Assembly: GCA_024684455.1 (NCBI GenBank)
Contig: JAIKWU010000077.1
Location: 1-64,000 of the forward strand
Length of the DNA stretch: 64,000 nt
Source: Bacteroidaceae bacterium
GTDB taxonomy: Bacteria; Bacteroidota; Bacteroidia; Bacteroidales; Bacteroidaceae
Reading direction: 5' to 3'
A program made the translations under genes and the position numbers. A model generated the notes under the pieces. It was not told the origin of the DNA, did no database searches, and saw nothing but the letters and a program-made list of their open reading frames with translations. This document shows, piece after piece, positions 1 through 9,016 of the stretch; position 1 is the stretch's first letter, and each line of letters opens with the position of its first letter.

Positions 1-138
1 TGGATGTCGCGCTTTGCTTATACTTGTGGCACAGTCTATGTTCATTTGGACTGTGGACCGTGCCAGCGCCGACTGTGGTCCGCACGTAAACACACCGCAG
101 TACGTTGAAAAACGAAGTCACAGGGGGGTTAAACTGCC
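1..138. other. Intergenic edge, no feature seen
   Basis: The first 138 bases hold no reading frame, tRNA-like fold or clear promoter that I can support. They lie downstream of the rlmI stop codon. The region is probably the spacer to a gene outside the window. Confidence 0.5.
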
Positions 139-1335
139 CTACTCCACATAAAGCACCAAGCCCTTCAGGTATTCGCCTTCGGGATGGTAGATGTTGATGG
201 GATGGTCGGCAGGCTGATGAAGTTGATGCAGGATGCGGACACGACGACCGGCCTGGGCTGCGGCTGTGAAGACGGCGGCGCGGAACTGGTCCTTGTTGAC
301 TGCCTGGGAACAACTGAAGGTGAAGAGGATGCCGCCTGCGGGGAGTTTCTGGAAAGCCTTGTAGTTCAGGCGTGTGTAGCCTTTCAACGCGTTACGCAAG
401 GCGTCCTTGTGCTTGGCAAAGGCAGGTGGGTCGAGCACGATGAGGTCGTAGGCATCGGGCTGAATCGTGTCAAGGAACTTGAAGGCATCCTCACAAAAGG
501 CTTCATGTCGGGGGTCTGAAGGGAAGTTCAGTTCGACGTTGGCGCGTGTGAGGTCGATGGCTTTCTGCGACGAATCGACGCTGTGAACGAGTGTGGCACC
601 GCCACGAAGGGCATAGAACGAAAAGCCGCCTGTGTAGCAGAACATGTTGAGCACGCGGCGGTCGCGGCTGTAGCGTTCGAGCAAGGCACGGTTGTCGCGC
701 TGATCGACGAAGAAGCCTGTCTTCTGGCCGCGTAGCCAATCGACATGGAACTTCAGGCCGTTCTCTTCTGCCACGTCGTCCGCCTTGCCGCCCAGCAGGA
801 AGCCGTTGCCTCCGTCGGCTTCTGCGGCGTATGCCAGTGTCGTCTCCGACTTATAATATATATTCTGTATGGCATCGCCGAGCACAGCCTTGAGCGCCGC
901 AGCAATCATCGTGCGCTGGCGGTGCATCCCGACCGAGTGTGCCTGCATGACCGCCGTCTGGTTATAGACGTCGATGACAAGTCCTGACAGCGAGTCGCCT
1001 TCGCCATGTACCAACCGAAATGACGAACCACCCAGCCCCAACGTGCGCCTCATCTCATAGGCTGCTCTAATCCTTTTTTCATAGAACTGCTGGTCGATTT
1101 CTTCCTGTTCGAACGAGAGGACGCGCACCATGATGCTGCCCACCTGATAGTGACCCACGGCGATGAATTCATAATTCCACCCGCTATGGTCGGGACGTGG
1201 CGTCGAGGCATAGACCTCCACCAGTTCGCCGTCTTCGAGTTCGTCGGAGAAGTGATGGATGGCGCCCGAAAAAATCCACGGGTGATAGCGTCGCAGCGAT
1301 TCGTCCTTGCCGTATTTCAGAAAAACTTGCTTCAT
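139..1335 (-). CDS. rlmI: 23S rRNA (cytosine-5-)-methyltransferase, RlmI-like
   Basis: This 398-residue protein should transfer a methyl group from SAM to a cytosine of 23S rRNA (C1962 in E. coli numbering) in the cytoplasm. An N-terminal PUA-like RNA-binding region (about 1-80, with RRYHPWIFSGA) is followed by a linker containing GQKTGFFVDQRDNR, then a Rossmann methyltransferase with the SAM motif MFCYTGGFSFYALRGGA, the catalytic motif LDPPAFAK and the FSCS loop near the end. Length and order match the RlmI family. It is the last gene of a three-gene minus-strand operon, 40 bp after the exonuclease gene. Confidence 0.92.
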   Translation of the reverse strand: MKQVFLKYGKDESLRRYHPWIFSGAIHHFSDELEDGELVEVYASTPRPDHSGWNYEFIAVGHYQVGSIMVRVLSFEQEEIDQQFYEKRIRAAYEMRRTLGLGGSSFRLVHGEGDSLSGLVIDVYNQTAVMQAHSVGMHRQRTMIAAALKAVLGDAIQNIYYKSETTLAYAAEADGGNGFLLGGKADDVAEENGLKFHVDWLRGQKTGFFVDQRDNRALLERYSRDRRVLNMFCYTGGFSFYALRGGATLVHSVDSSQKAIDLTRANVELNFPSDPRHEAFCEDAFKFLDTIQPDAYDLIVLDPPAFAKHKDALRNALKGYTRLNYKAFQKLPAGGILFTFSCSQAVNKDQFRAAVFTAAAQAGRRVRILHQLHQPADHPINIYHPEGEYLKGLVLYVE

Positions 1336-1375
1336 ATTTTTAAGTACAAATTACTAAGTACAATGTACTAATATA

Positions 1376-1984
1376 TTATTCAACCAGTTGATAGTCACCG
1401 CTCTTGAGCAGGCGTTGTATCTCTTCGTGTATCTGGATGCACGCCCAGGCATCGGTGGCTGCATAGCGTTGCTGCGCCTCGGTAAGCACATCGGCCTCCC
1501 AGTTGGTCAGTTGCTGTGTCTTCGAAATGCGTCCGCCGAGCAGATTGGCATAGAGTTTCTGCAGACTCATGTCCTGCACACCGAGTTGCTGTACCTCGTC
1601 CTGCAACTCGACAAACGTACCTTTCTGAAACTGCCGTCGGTGTTGCAGTTGCATCATGTCGTCCTTGAGCGAGAGGCCCACTTTCAGCACGGTACGGTCG
1701 GAAAGCAGACGTACAACGGAGTCGCACAGTCCGATACGGTTCAGTCGGAACAGAAAGGCTGTGTCATACGTGGCGACTTGCAACAATGCCACTTTATGCA
1801 TCTGTCCGCGACGGAACGATGGCCGTGTCTCTGTGTCGAAGCCGAGGATGGGCTGGCGCAGCAGGTAATCGACGGCACGGTCGGCCTCACGTTCCGAAAG
1901 GACCATAAAGATGCGTCCTTCGAACAGCACCTTGGGCAGCGCCGCTATATCGCTTTTCTCAAACTTCTCCTTAATCTGCTTCAT
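1376..1984 (-). CDS. DEDD-type 3'-5' exonuclease (RNase D-like)
   Basis: About 202 residues. FDTETRP near residue 50 is exonuclease motif I (D and E metal ligands). GLSLKDDM corresponds to motif II and YAATDAWACIQI to motif III (Y..D), so the DnaQ/RNase D fold is complete. There is no HRDC domain, so it is shorter than E. coli RNase D and resembles the small stand-alone Bacteroidales exonucleases. The substrate is not readable from sequence. I chose the ATG at 1984, which lies inside the end of the DUF5063 gene (14-bp overlap). This suggests translational coupling. A longer frame back to 2020 would run deeper into that gene. Confidence 0.85.
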   Translation of the reverse strand: MKQIKEKFEKSDIAALPKVLFEGRIFMVLSEREADRAVDYLLRQPILGFDTETRPSFRRGQMHKVALLQVATYDTAFLFRLNRIGLCDSVVRLLSDRTVLKVGLSLKDDMMQLQHRRQFQKGTFVELQDEVQQLGVQDMSLQKLYANLLGGRISKTQQLTNWEADVLTEAQQRYAATDAWACIQIHEEIQRLLKSGDYQLVE

Positions 1985-2510
1985 CGTCCGAACTGTTGTA
2001 ACGCACGTCGTGCAGGGCACGCATCACGTTCACACAGCGCTGTCCCCAATAGTGTTCGAAATTCTCTTTCACCTCGGCCAGTGCTTCCTGCATCACCGTT
2101 TCGACCTCCTGACGATAGTTCAGTGCAAAGTTTTTCAGGTCCTGGTAGATGTCGGCCAGGTTTTCGCTGACAGTCGTCAGGATGGGCGTGTCGCTATACT
2201 TCATGTCCTCCATGAACACATCGAGATAGTCGTCGTGTTCACCCATCAGCATCGCCACGTTGCTGCGCACGATGTCGTAGTTTTCTTCCGTCACAAAGTC
2301 CTGCAACTCCGTCTCTTCGTCCATGTCGAACGCCGGCAGCAACGTGCCTTTCAGATAGAGCAGAGGCAACAACCGCAGCATCGTATCGACAAACTCGCGT
2401 GGTTGCTTCTGCTCCGCTTCCTCGAGGTAGGCGCAGAACTGCACAGCCACGGTCACAAACTCCAGCACGTCTCGCTGATAGACGGGCGAGACACCATGTT
2501 CTTTCTTCAT
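1971..2510 (-). CDS. DUF5063-family protein
   Basis: A 179-residue soluble, acidic, largely helical protein without signal peptide or obvious catalytic motif. The sequence (for example LRLLPLLYLKGTLLPAFD and the C-terminal ENFEHYWGQRCVNVMRALHDV) matches what I recall of DUF5063, a Bacteroidetes family commonly next to an RNase D-like exonuclease. It opens the operon with the exonuclease and rlmI. The company of an exonuclease and an rRNA methyltransferase hints at an RNA-related role, which is inference only. Confidence 0.75.
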   Translation of the reverse strand: MKKEHGVSPVYQRDVLEFVTVAVQFCAYLEEAEQKQPREFVDTMLRLLPLLYLKGTLLPAFDMDEETELQDFVTEENYDIVRSNVAMLMGEHDDYLDVFMEDMKYSDTPILTTVSENLADIYQDLKNFALNYRQEVETVMQEALAEVKENFEHYWGQRCVNVMRALHDVRYNSSDDEAD

Positions 2511-2529
2511 AGATACGCTTTTGTGGTTG

Positions 2530-2537
2530 CAAAGTTA
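2530..2537 (-). promoter_or_regulatory. -7 box of DUF5063/exonuclease/rlmI operon
   Basis: Read on the minus strand this is TAACTTTG followed by C, the Bacteroidales -7 consensus TAnnTTTG. It lies about 20 bases before the start codon at 2510. Confidence 0.7.
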
Positions 2538-2643
2538 CGATTTAGTGAGAGGAAAACAAAAGAAAAGACGAAGTTTTTGATTTTGTTCTCCCGACCGTAA
2601 GTAACTTCGGGGAGCAGCCAAAGTTACTGAATAAAAATGACAC

Positions 2644-2725
2644 CGCCAAGTGCTTGGCGTGAAAACGCTAAGTGCTTAGCGTGACAACGCCAAGCACTTG
2701 GCGTAAAAAATCCAAGTGCTTGGAC
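2644..2725. repeat. 22-bp phased palindrome array, copy 1 (4 units)
   Basis: Four 16-bp palindromes start at 2644, 2666, 2688 and 2710, exactly 22 bp apart. The units are CGCCAAGTGCTTGGCG, CGCTAAGTGCTTAGCG, CGCCAAGCACTTGGCG and TCCAAGTGCTTGGA. Six-base spacers separate them. The array sits between two divergent genes, outside both promoter boxes. Confidence 0.9.
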
Positions 2726-2825
2726 GTGATTTTTATGAACGCAACAAAACACATCAAAACACACCTTTTTGGGACAGATGACGTATCTTTTTAGCAGAAA
2801 GTTTGCGAACCCCACATATTTAATG

Positions 2826-2833
2826 TAACTTTG
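2826..2833 (+). promoter_or_regulatory. -7 box of pepP
   Basis: TAACTTTG followed by C matches the Bacteroidales -7 box. The proposed start codon of the aminopeptidase lies 63 bases downstream. Confidence 0.65.
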
Positions 2834-2895
2834 CAATCTTAAACGTCTTTACTACTTTACATTTGACATTCAACATTTGGCATAAACAATCACTT

Positions 2896-4287
2896 ATGTT
2901 CAGCAAACAGACTTACATCGAACGAAGGGCGGAACTGAAGCGGCTGATGGGCAGCGGACTGATTGTTCTGCTGGGCAACAACGAGTCGCCGGCCAACTAT
3001 CCCGCCAACGGATACAAGTTCCGTCAGGACAGTTCGTTCCTCTACTACACAGGACTGAAGCGCGAAGGACTGGCACTGGTCATCGACGTCGATGCAGACC
3101 TGGAATGGCTCGTCGGCGACGACATCGACATCGATGACATCATCTGGACAGGCTTTGTGCCATCGGTCCATGACCTGGGCGAAAGCGTCGGCATCGCGCA
3201 GAGCGGCCCGATGAAGCAACTCAAAGTGCTCGTCGATGCTGCCCGCAGCAAAGGTCAAACGGTCCACTACCTCCCACCCTATCGTTTCGACCACCAGATT
3301 CAACTGGCCGACTTGCTCGGCATCCATCCGTTGCAGACGCGTGCTCAGGCCAGCGTGCCCCTCATCAAGGCCGTCGTTACCATGCGCTCGGTCAAGAGTC
3401 AGGATGAAATCGAGGAAATCGAACGTGCCATGGCCATCGGCTACGAGATGCACACGACTGCCATGCGGGCCTGCCGCCCAGGGATAGCCGAGCAGCACAT
3501 CGCAGGAATTCTTGAAGGCATCGCTCACCAGCACGGCAGCATGGTGTCATTCCAGACCATCCTCACCACCCACGGCGAAATCTTCCACGGCTCTCCCTCC
3601 ATGCGACCGCTCGAAGCAGGACGCCTGATGCTCTGCGACGCCGGTGCAGAGACCAACGACAACTACTGTTCCGACAATACTCGTGTGACGCCCGTCAGCG
3701 GCCGTTTCACACAACGTCAGCGCGACATCTACGACATCGTAGTCGCCTGTCACGACCTTGTGCTGGAGAAGGCAAAGCCTGGCATCAAGTGGATGGACAT
3801 GCATCTCGATGTATGCCGTCTTATGACGGAGCGCCTAAAGGACCTCGGGCTGATGCGCGGCAACACGGATGACGCCGTTGCTGCAGGTGCCCATGCCATG
3901 TTCTTGCCTCACGGACTCGGTCACATGATGGGCATGGACGTGCACGACATGGAAGGGCTCGGACAGCAGTATGTCGGATTCGACGACGAGGTGCAACCCT
4001 CGACACAGTTCGGCACCAACTGCCTGCGCTGCGGACGCCGCATCAAGCCAGGTTTCGTGCTGACCGACGAGCCAGGCATCTACTTCATCCCCCAACTCAT
4101 CGACCAGTGGCGAGCCCAGGGACTCCACCGCGACTTCCTCAACTACGACCTGCTCGAGACGTTCAAGGACTTCGGAGGCATCCGCATCGAGGACGACATC
4201 CTCATCACCGATACAGGCAACCGTATGCTCGGAAAGCAAGTCATCCCCTACAAGGCGGAGGATGTGGAAAATTTTATCAATGAATAA
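2896..4287 (+). CDS. pepP: Xaa-Pro aminopeptidase P (M24B)
   Basis: This 463-residue cytoplasmic metallopeptidase removes N-terminal residues that precede proline. An N-terminal creatinase-like domain (about 1-165) is followed by a pita-bread catalytic domain. The five dinuclear metal ligands are readable: the first Asp in LCDAGAETNDNYCSDNTR, the second in the same stretch, His in FLPHGLGHMMG, Glu in TDEPGIYF and Glu in GGIRIEDD. HDMEG also fits the family. I prefer the ATG at 2896 (MFSKQTYIERR) over a longer in-frame extension whose extra residues match nothing in the family. The next gene follows after a 38-bp A+T-rich spacer. Confidence 0.93.
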   Translation: MFSKQTYIERRAELKRLMGSGLIVLLGNNESPANYPANGYKFRQDSSFLYYTGLKREGLALVIDVDADLEWLVGDDIDIDDIIWTGFVPSVHDLGESVGIAQSGPMKQLKVLVDAARSKGQTVHYLPPYRFDHQIQLADLLGIHPLQTRAQASVPLIKAVVTMRSVKSQDEIEEIERAMAIGYEMHTTAMRACRPGIAEQHIAGILEGIAHQHGSMVSFQTILTTHGEIFHGSPSMRPLEAGRLMLCDAGAETNDNYCSDNTRVTPVSGRFTQRQRDIYDIVVACHDLVLEKAKPGIKWMDMHLDVCRLMTERLKDLGLMRGNTDDAVAAGAHAMFLPHGLGHMMGMDVHDMEGLGQQYVGFDDEVQPSTQFGTNCLRCGRRIKPGFVLTDEPGIYFIPQLIDQWRAQGLHRDFLNYDLLETFKDFGGIRIEDDILITDTGNRMLGKQVIPYKAEDVENFINE

Positions 4288-4325
4288 TGAACAATGAACA
4301 ATTAATAATTAACCATTCAAACACA

Positions 4326-5504
4326 ATGAAGAAAATCTTTTCGTTCGCTGTCGCTCTCATCGTGAGCGCAGCAACCTTTGCACAGAACGACGGCTTCCAG
4401 TTCACGACCGTCAAGGCAAACCCCATCACCAGCATCAAGAACCAAAACCGCTCAGGCACCTGCTGGGCCTACTCCAGCCTCGGATTCTTCGAGAGCGAAC
4501 TGCTCCGCATGGGCAAAGGCGAGTTCGACCTCTGCGAAACCTATCTCGTCCACAAGACCTACGAAGACCGTGCCAAAGCCAGCGTCCGCCTGCACGGCGA
4601 CATCTCCTTTGCACAGGGCGGTTCCTTCTACGACGCCGTCTATTGCATGAAGAACTACGGTATGATGCCCGAGACAGCCATGCCCCTGCCAGGCACGCTT
4701 TATGGCGACACGCTGAACAACTTCACCGAATTCTTCCAGATACTCGAGCCCATGGTCAAAGGCATAGCCTCGGGCAGTCAGAAGAAACTCAGCCCGACAT
4801 GGTTCAAGGCCATCAATGCCGTGCTCGACACCTACCTCGGTGAGGTACCGACGACTTTTACATACAATGGCAAGACCTACACACCACAGTCTTACATGGC
4901 TTCGCTCGGCCTAAACCTGGACGACTATGTCAGCCTCACTTCCTACACCCATCACCCCTTCTACGAGCCCTTCATCCTCGAGATTCAGGACAACTGGCGC
5001 TGGGGCTCGTCCTACAACCTGCCCCTCGACGAGTTCATGCAAGTGATGGACAACGCCGTCCGTGAAGGCTATACCTTCGCATGGGGTTCCGACGTCAGCG
5101 AAGTCGGCTTCACACGCAACGGCATCGCCGTCATGCCCGACATCGAGAAGACACCCGACCTCACTGGCAGCGACATGGCACACTGGCTCGGTCTCTCCGC
5201 CACCGAACGCCGCAATGAGGCCACCAAGCGTCCCATGCCCGAAGTGACCGTCACACAAGAGATGCGTCAGCAGGCTTACGACAACTGGGAGACCACCGAC
5301 GACCACGGCATGATCATCTACGGACTCGCCACCGACCAGAACGGCAAGGAATACTTCATGGTGAAAAACTCATGGGGACTGAGCGGACAGTACGACGGCA
5401 TCTGGTACGCCTCGAAAGCCTTCGTCGCCTACAAGACCATGAACATCCTCGTTCACAAAGATGCCCTGCCAAAGGACATCAAAAAGAAACTCGGACTCAA
5501 GTAA
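4326..5504 (+). CDS. Secreted C1-family peptidase (bleomycin hydrolase / PepC type)
   Basis: A 392-residue papain-fold cysteine peptidase with a cleavable signal peptide (MKKIFSFAVALIVSAATFAQ), so it acts in the periplasm or outside, unlike cytoplasmic PepC. The oxyanion Gln and catalytic Cys are in NQNRSGTCWAY (Q40, C46), the catalytic His in TDDHGMIIYG and the Asn in VKNSWG. It is shorter than typical PepC (about 440 residues). The start is placed at MKKIF because the upstream in-frame codons only translate the spacer. It follows pepP closely, so the two may be co-transcribed for peptide breakdown. Confidence 0.88.
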   Translation: MKKIFSFAVALIVSAATFAQNDGFQFTTVKANPITSIKNQNRSGTCWAYSSLGFFESELLRMGKGEFDLCETYLVHKTYEDRAKASVRLHGDISFAQGGSFYDAVYCMKNYGMMPETAMPLPGTLYGDTLNNFTEFFQILEPMVKGIASGSQKKLSPTWFKAINAVLDTYLGEVPTTFTYNGKTYTPQSYMASLGLNLDDYVSLTSYTHHPFYEPFILEIQDNWRWGSSYNLPLDEFMQVMDNAVREGYTFAWGSDVSEVGFTRNGIAVMPDIEKTPDLTGSDMAHWLGLSATERRNEATKRPMPEVTVTQEMRQQAYDNWETTDDHGMIIYGLATDQNGKEYFMVKNSWGLSGQYDGIWYASKAFVAYKTMNILVHKDALPKDIKKKLGLK

Positions 5505-5523
5505 TCACACAAAACAGACAACA

Positions 5524-5559
5524 AAGGGGCACACATTCCTCAGCGGATGTGTGCCCCTT
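5524..5559. terminator. Hairpin terminator between convergent genes
   Basis: A 13-bp perfect stem (AAGGGGCACACAT paired with ATGTGTGCCCCTT) with a 10-base loop lies between the converging peptidase and OmpA-like genes. It probably serves both directions. Confidence 0.8.
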
Positions 5560-5585
5560 ATTCTGTAGATTTCCCTGCCCGAGCC

Positions 5586-7742
5586 TTATTCGTCCTCGGG
5601 CTTCGTGGCCTCGGATTTTGTAGTGGTCTGTTCCTTGTACTCATCCAGTGTCAGGCCGTAGGTGGTGCGGAGTACGCGGAACTCAGTGCGGCGGTTGAGG
5701 GCATTGCAGATTTCCTGCTTGTCTTCGTCGGGCAGGGCTCGGATGAAGGCCTCGGTGAGGGTGTCACCCTCGTTGAGGAAGTCGTGCTGCGAGGCGAGGC
5801 GGCGACGAATGACCTTCGGACGGCTTTCGCCATAGCCGACAGCGGTGAGGCGGTCGCGGGCGGTGCCGTGTTCAATCATGTAGTTGACGACACTTTCAGC
5901 ACGTCGTTGCGCCAGACGTTCGTTGTAGAAGTCGCTGCCGCGGTAGTCGCAGTGGGAGGAGAGTTCGATGGTGATGTTGGGATTTTCTTCCATCATCTGA
6001 ACGAGGCGGTCCAGTGCGTCCTTGCTTTCAGGAAGCAGGGTGGCCTTGTCATACTCATAGAAGATGTTGTCGATGAGCACAGGGATGTTAATAGGAGGCA
6101 GAGGGAACTGGAGGGTGTATTCCTCGCTCTCTTCGCTCTGATGGACGAGGAGTTCCTGTTTGACATTGAGATAGCCTCGGCACGTACCGAGTAAGACGTA
6201 ACGGACGTCGGGCTTGATGACCTTGGTGAAGGAGCCGTCGGCACGGAGGCTGACTTTCTCATTGGTGCCATCGTCGCCGACCATATAGACAAGGCCTTCG
6301 GGGAGTTCGTAGCCGTCTTTCTCATACACCCAGCCTGTGACGGTCTGGAGCACTTCGGGAAGTTCAAAACTATAGATATGCTCCCAGCCTTTACCATCGT
6401 TACGGCTGGAGCAGAAGAGGCCGCGGTTGTGCACGCCGTCAAAGGTCATGCCGAAGTCGTCGGCACAGGAGTTGAGGGGGTATTGCTGGTTCTCGACAAT
6501 CCAGCCGCGCACAGAGTCGGGCGTGGCTTTGAGGATGTCGAGACCGCCCATGCCTGGGTGTCCATCGCTCGAGAAGTAGAGGTCGCCGTTGGGACGGAAC
6601 GAGGGGAACATCTCGTCGCCTGGCGTGTTGATGGGACGGCCGAGGTTCTCGACGCCTCCGAAGCCGCTCTGCATGATGCGAACTCTCCAGATGTCCATGC
6701 CGCCCAGTCCGCCTGGCATATCGCTGACGAAGTACATCCACTGGCCGTCAGGGCTGACGGCAGGATGGGCGTAACTGGAAAGGGTGTCCTTGCTGATTTC
6801 ACACTTGGAGGGTTTAGCCCACGTGGCGTCGCTGCGTGCCGACTGCCAGATCTCGGCATAGCGCGGATAGTCGGGGTCGCTGCTGCATCGGGTAAAGTAC
6901 ATAGTCTTGCCGTCGGGAGAAAAGCAGCAGGCACCTTCGTCGTAGTCGCCGTTCACCTCCGACTCGACGACTTCGGGCTGTTTCCACTTGCCACTTTCTT
7001 CTCGTTTGGCAAGGAAGAGGTCGGCAAACTTGACTCCTGTAATGCCGCTGACATCGTCGCCGGTGGCATCGTTGCGGGTAGAGGTAATCACGAGTTGGTC
7101 GGATTCCATCAGGCTGATGTTCCACTCTCGCTTGCCCAGCACGGCACTTTGCTCGGCTGCCTCCTGTGCTTTCTGGTCGGCATCCTGTAGGGTGGGATTG
7201 CCGGCGGCACTGACGGAACCTGGCACGAGCATGGGACAGAAGTCGCTGCGACGTGCATTGAAGATGGCTTCGCGCTTCACCTTGTAAAGGTTCGGACGGG
7301 CTTTCCACTGAGGGCCGAGTTCACACGACAGCAATCCGATGTGCGCCAGTTCGTTGGCAGGGTCTTTCTCAAGATAGAGCCTGAAGTTCTGCTCAGCCTG
7401 TTTGTAGTTGCCTATTTTCAGTTGCTGCTGTGCCAGATAGAAGACGGCGAGCGAGTCGGGGTATTTGTATCGTACAGCATTCTGCAGGGCTGCCACAGCC
7501 TTCTGGGCATTGTTGATGCGGCGATAACAGTCGCCCATCATGAAGGCTCGCTGTCCGCGCTTTTCCTTCTGTTTCGACGGAATGCGCGAGTAGGACTTCT
7601 TGAACCAGGCAGCGGCGGTGTAATACTCGCCGATGGAGAGTGCCTGTTCGCCCTTTTTGTAAGCAATACCCTCATTGCTGCACGAAAGCAGAAGCATCGC
7701 GCAGCACAACGTGAAGAGGAGTGAAAAATGTGTACGATTCAT
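5586..7742 (-). CDS. PorE-like OmpA-family lipoprotein (TPR, beta-propeller, CRD, OmpA)
   Basis: A 718-residue outer-membrane lipoprotein with lipobox LLLSC (C21). In order it has TPR-like helices (about 30-180), a PD40/WD40-like propeller (about 195-460, with SPDGKTMYF and SPDGQWMYFVSD), a carboxypeptidase-regulatory-like beta sandwich (about 470-545) and a C-terminal OmpA peptidoglycan-binding domain (about 560-690, with YDKATLLPESK and NERLAQRRAESV). This domain order is that of PorE, which anchors the type IX secretion machine to peptidoglycan. Related lipoproteins with the same layout exist outside T9SS, so the exact role is inferred. A DUF3078 gene lies 49 bp upstream on the same strand. 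Confidence 0.78.
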   Translation of the reverse strand: MNRTHFSLLFTLCCAMLLLSCSNEGIAYKKGEQALSIGEYYTAAAWFKKSYSRIPSKQKEKRGQRAFMMGDCYRRINNAQKAVAALQNAVRYKYPDSLAVFYLAQQQLKIGNYKQAEQNFRLYLEKDPANELAHIGLLSCELGPQWKARPNLYKVKREAIFNARRSDFCPMLVPGSVSAAGNPTLQDADQKAQEAAEQSAVLGKREWNISLMESDQLVITSTRNDATGDDVSGITGVKFADLFLAKREESGKWKQPEVVESEVNGDYDEGACCFSPDGKTMYFTRCSSDPDYPRYAEIWQSARSDATWAKPSKCEISKDTLSSYAHPAVSPDGQWMYFVSDMPGGLGGMDIWRVRIMQSGFGGVENLGRPINTPGDEMFPSFRPNGDLYFSSDGHPGMGGLDILKATPDSVRGWIVENQQYPLNSCADDFGMTFDGVHNRGLFCSSRNDGKGWEHIYSFELPEVLQTVTGWVYEKDGYELPEGLVYMVGDDGTNEKVSLRADGSFTKVIKPDVRYVLLGTCRGYLNVKQELLVHQSEESEEYTLQFPLPPINIPVLIDNIFYEYDKATLLPESKDALDRLVQMMEENPNITIELSSHCDYRGSDFYNERLAQRRAESVVNYMIEHGTARDRLTAVGYGESRPKVIRRRLASQHDFLNEGDTLTEAFIRALPDEDKQEICNALNRRTEFRVLRTTYGLTLDEYKEQTTTKSEATKPEDE

Positions 7743-7791
7743 TATGAATAATAACGCAGAACCGTCTGTTTTATTGTCAAATGGTCAATGG

Positions 7792-9000
7792 TCAGAAGTT
7801 GTACGTCAGGCCGAGGGTGCAGTATTCCTTAAATTGGAAGTAGCCGAGGTTGCGGTCGTAGAAGTCGGGGGAGCGGTTGTCGTCGAAGCGCCAAAGGGTG
7901 AAGAGTTCGGCAGTGATGTATCGGGAGAATTTGTACTGGAAACTGTTCTCGAGTTCGGCTTCAGCATACTTGTACGAGGTGAAATAGTAGCAGCGGCACT
8001 TCCACAGGAAGTCTTTGACCAGTTTCAATTTGACATTCACTTCGACCTTGGCACCGAAGTCTTGATGGAACGACTCGTCCACCATCTTGTAGGAGCGGTG
8101 GATGTTCTCGTCGTCGGAGCGGATGTAGCGGAACTTGTAGGAGAGGGGCAGCAGGGCTACGCTGAGTTCGTTGCCGTTCTTGAGTGCTGGCTTGAAGTCC
8201 ATACCGAGGGAGGCATAGAAGTCGAGCGGTGCACAGAACTTGGACCACGTCCGCTTGTCGTTCACACGATAGCCAGGCAGAAACTGGGTATTCGCCTCCA
8301 GCGAAGCGGCATAGAACCACGACTTCGCCGCTTTCACACCGAGTTTGCTATACAGGTTGAGTTTGTCGTTGTTGGTAATGTAGTTGTGGCACGTGTCGGC
8401 CTTGGTAGCGACAAACCCGAGGCGCATGTCCAGGCGGTTTTCCCACGTGATGCGCCGCTGGTCGTCATACTTTGCCTCGAGCAGCACCGACGTCAACAGC
8501 GTATAGTTGTTTTCACCACCCTTGTACCAGTTTTCGCTAAAATAGTTTTGTGTGAACTGAAGCGAGAACGTTCCCTTGAACTTCCAGAAGTTCGGACGCT
8601 GAATGTGGAGGCCGATGTCCTCCACCGCATCCGTCACATTGTCCAGCGGTGCATCCACGTCGGTGGCTGAAAGCACCTGCTTTACGTCCTCAGCAATGGT
8701 CTGCTGCTCTGGAGTACGAACCGTCTCCAAGGCCTCGTCCTGAAACTGGCGGTCGTGATAGCGAACGAGTTCGGGATGGCGCACGTAGAGTTGGACGAGT
8801 GCCTTGTTGACTTCGTCGTTGAGGTTTGTCTCATGTTTGAGGGTGAGGCTAAAGGCGTCGTAGATGGCATCGCGGTAGAAGGTGGGTGCGCCTACGAGAC
8901 GGTAATAGTAGGGCGACGGGGAGACGAAGGCTGTGTCTTGCTGGGCGCACGACTGGCCTGCAAGCATGACGAACAGGATGAGTATGAGCAGTTGTTTCAT
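7792..9000 (-). CDS. DUF3078 outer-membrane protein
   Basis: A 402-residue exported protein (signal peptide MKQLLILILFVMLAGQSCA). The central part, with LQFTQNYFSENWYKGGENNY and KYDDQRRITWENRLDMRLGF, is characteristic of DUF3078, predicted to form an outer-membrane beta-barrel. Alternating aromatic strands continue to a terminal LGLTYNF, which looks like a barrel-insertion signature ending in Phe. It precedes the PorE-like gene on the same strand and may be co-transcribed. No enzymatic residues are apparent and the function is unknown. Confidence 0.8.
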   Translation of the reverse strand: MKQLLILILFVMLAGQSCAQQDTAFVSPSPYYYRLVGAPTFYRDAIYDAFSLTLKHETNLNDEVNKALVQLYVRHPELVRYHDRQFQDEALETVRTPEQQTIAEDVKQVLSATDVDAPLDNVTDAVEDIGLHIQRPNFWKFKGTFSLQFTQNYFSENWYKGGENNYTLLTSVLLEAKYDDQRRITWENRLDMRLGFVATKADTCHNYITNNDKLNLYSKLGVKAAKSWFYAASLEANTQFLPGYRVNDKRTWSKFCAPLDFYASLGMDFKPALKNGNELSVALLPLSYKFRYIRSDDENIHRSYKMVDESFHQDFGAKVEVNVKLKLVKDFLWKCRCYYFTSYKYAEAELENSFQYKFSRYITAELFTLWRFDDNRSPDFYDRNLGYFQFKEYCTLGLTYNF

Positions 9001-9016
9001 GGGCGTTTACCTTCTC

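Noticed and set aside
1388-2170. 260-residue plus-strand frame
   Set aside because: Antisense to the exonuclease and DUF5063 genes, with no recognisable domain and no promoter or start context.
2644-2725. CRISPR-like array
   Set aside because: The repeats are 16-bp palindromes with only six-base spacers, which are too short for CRISPR spacers, and no cas genes are present.
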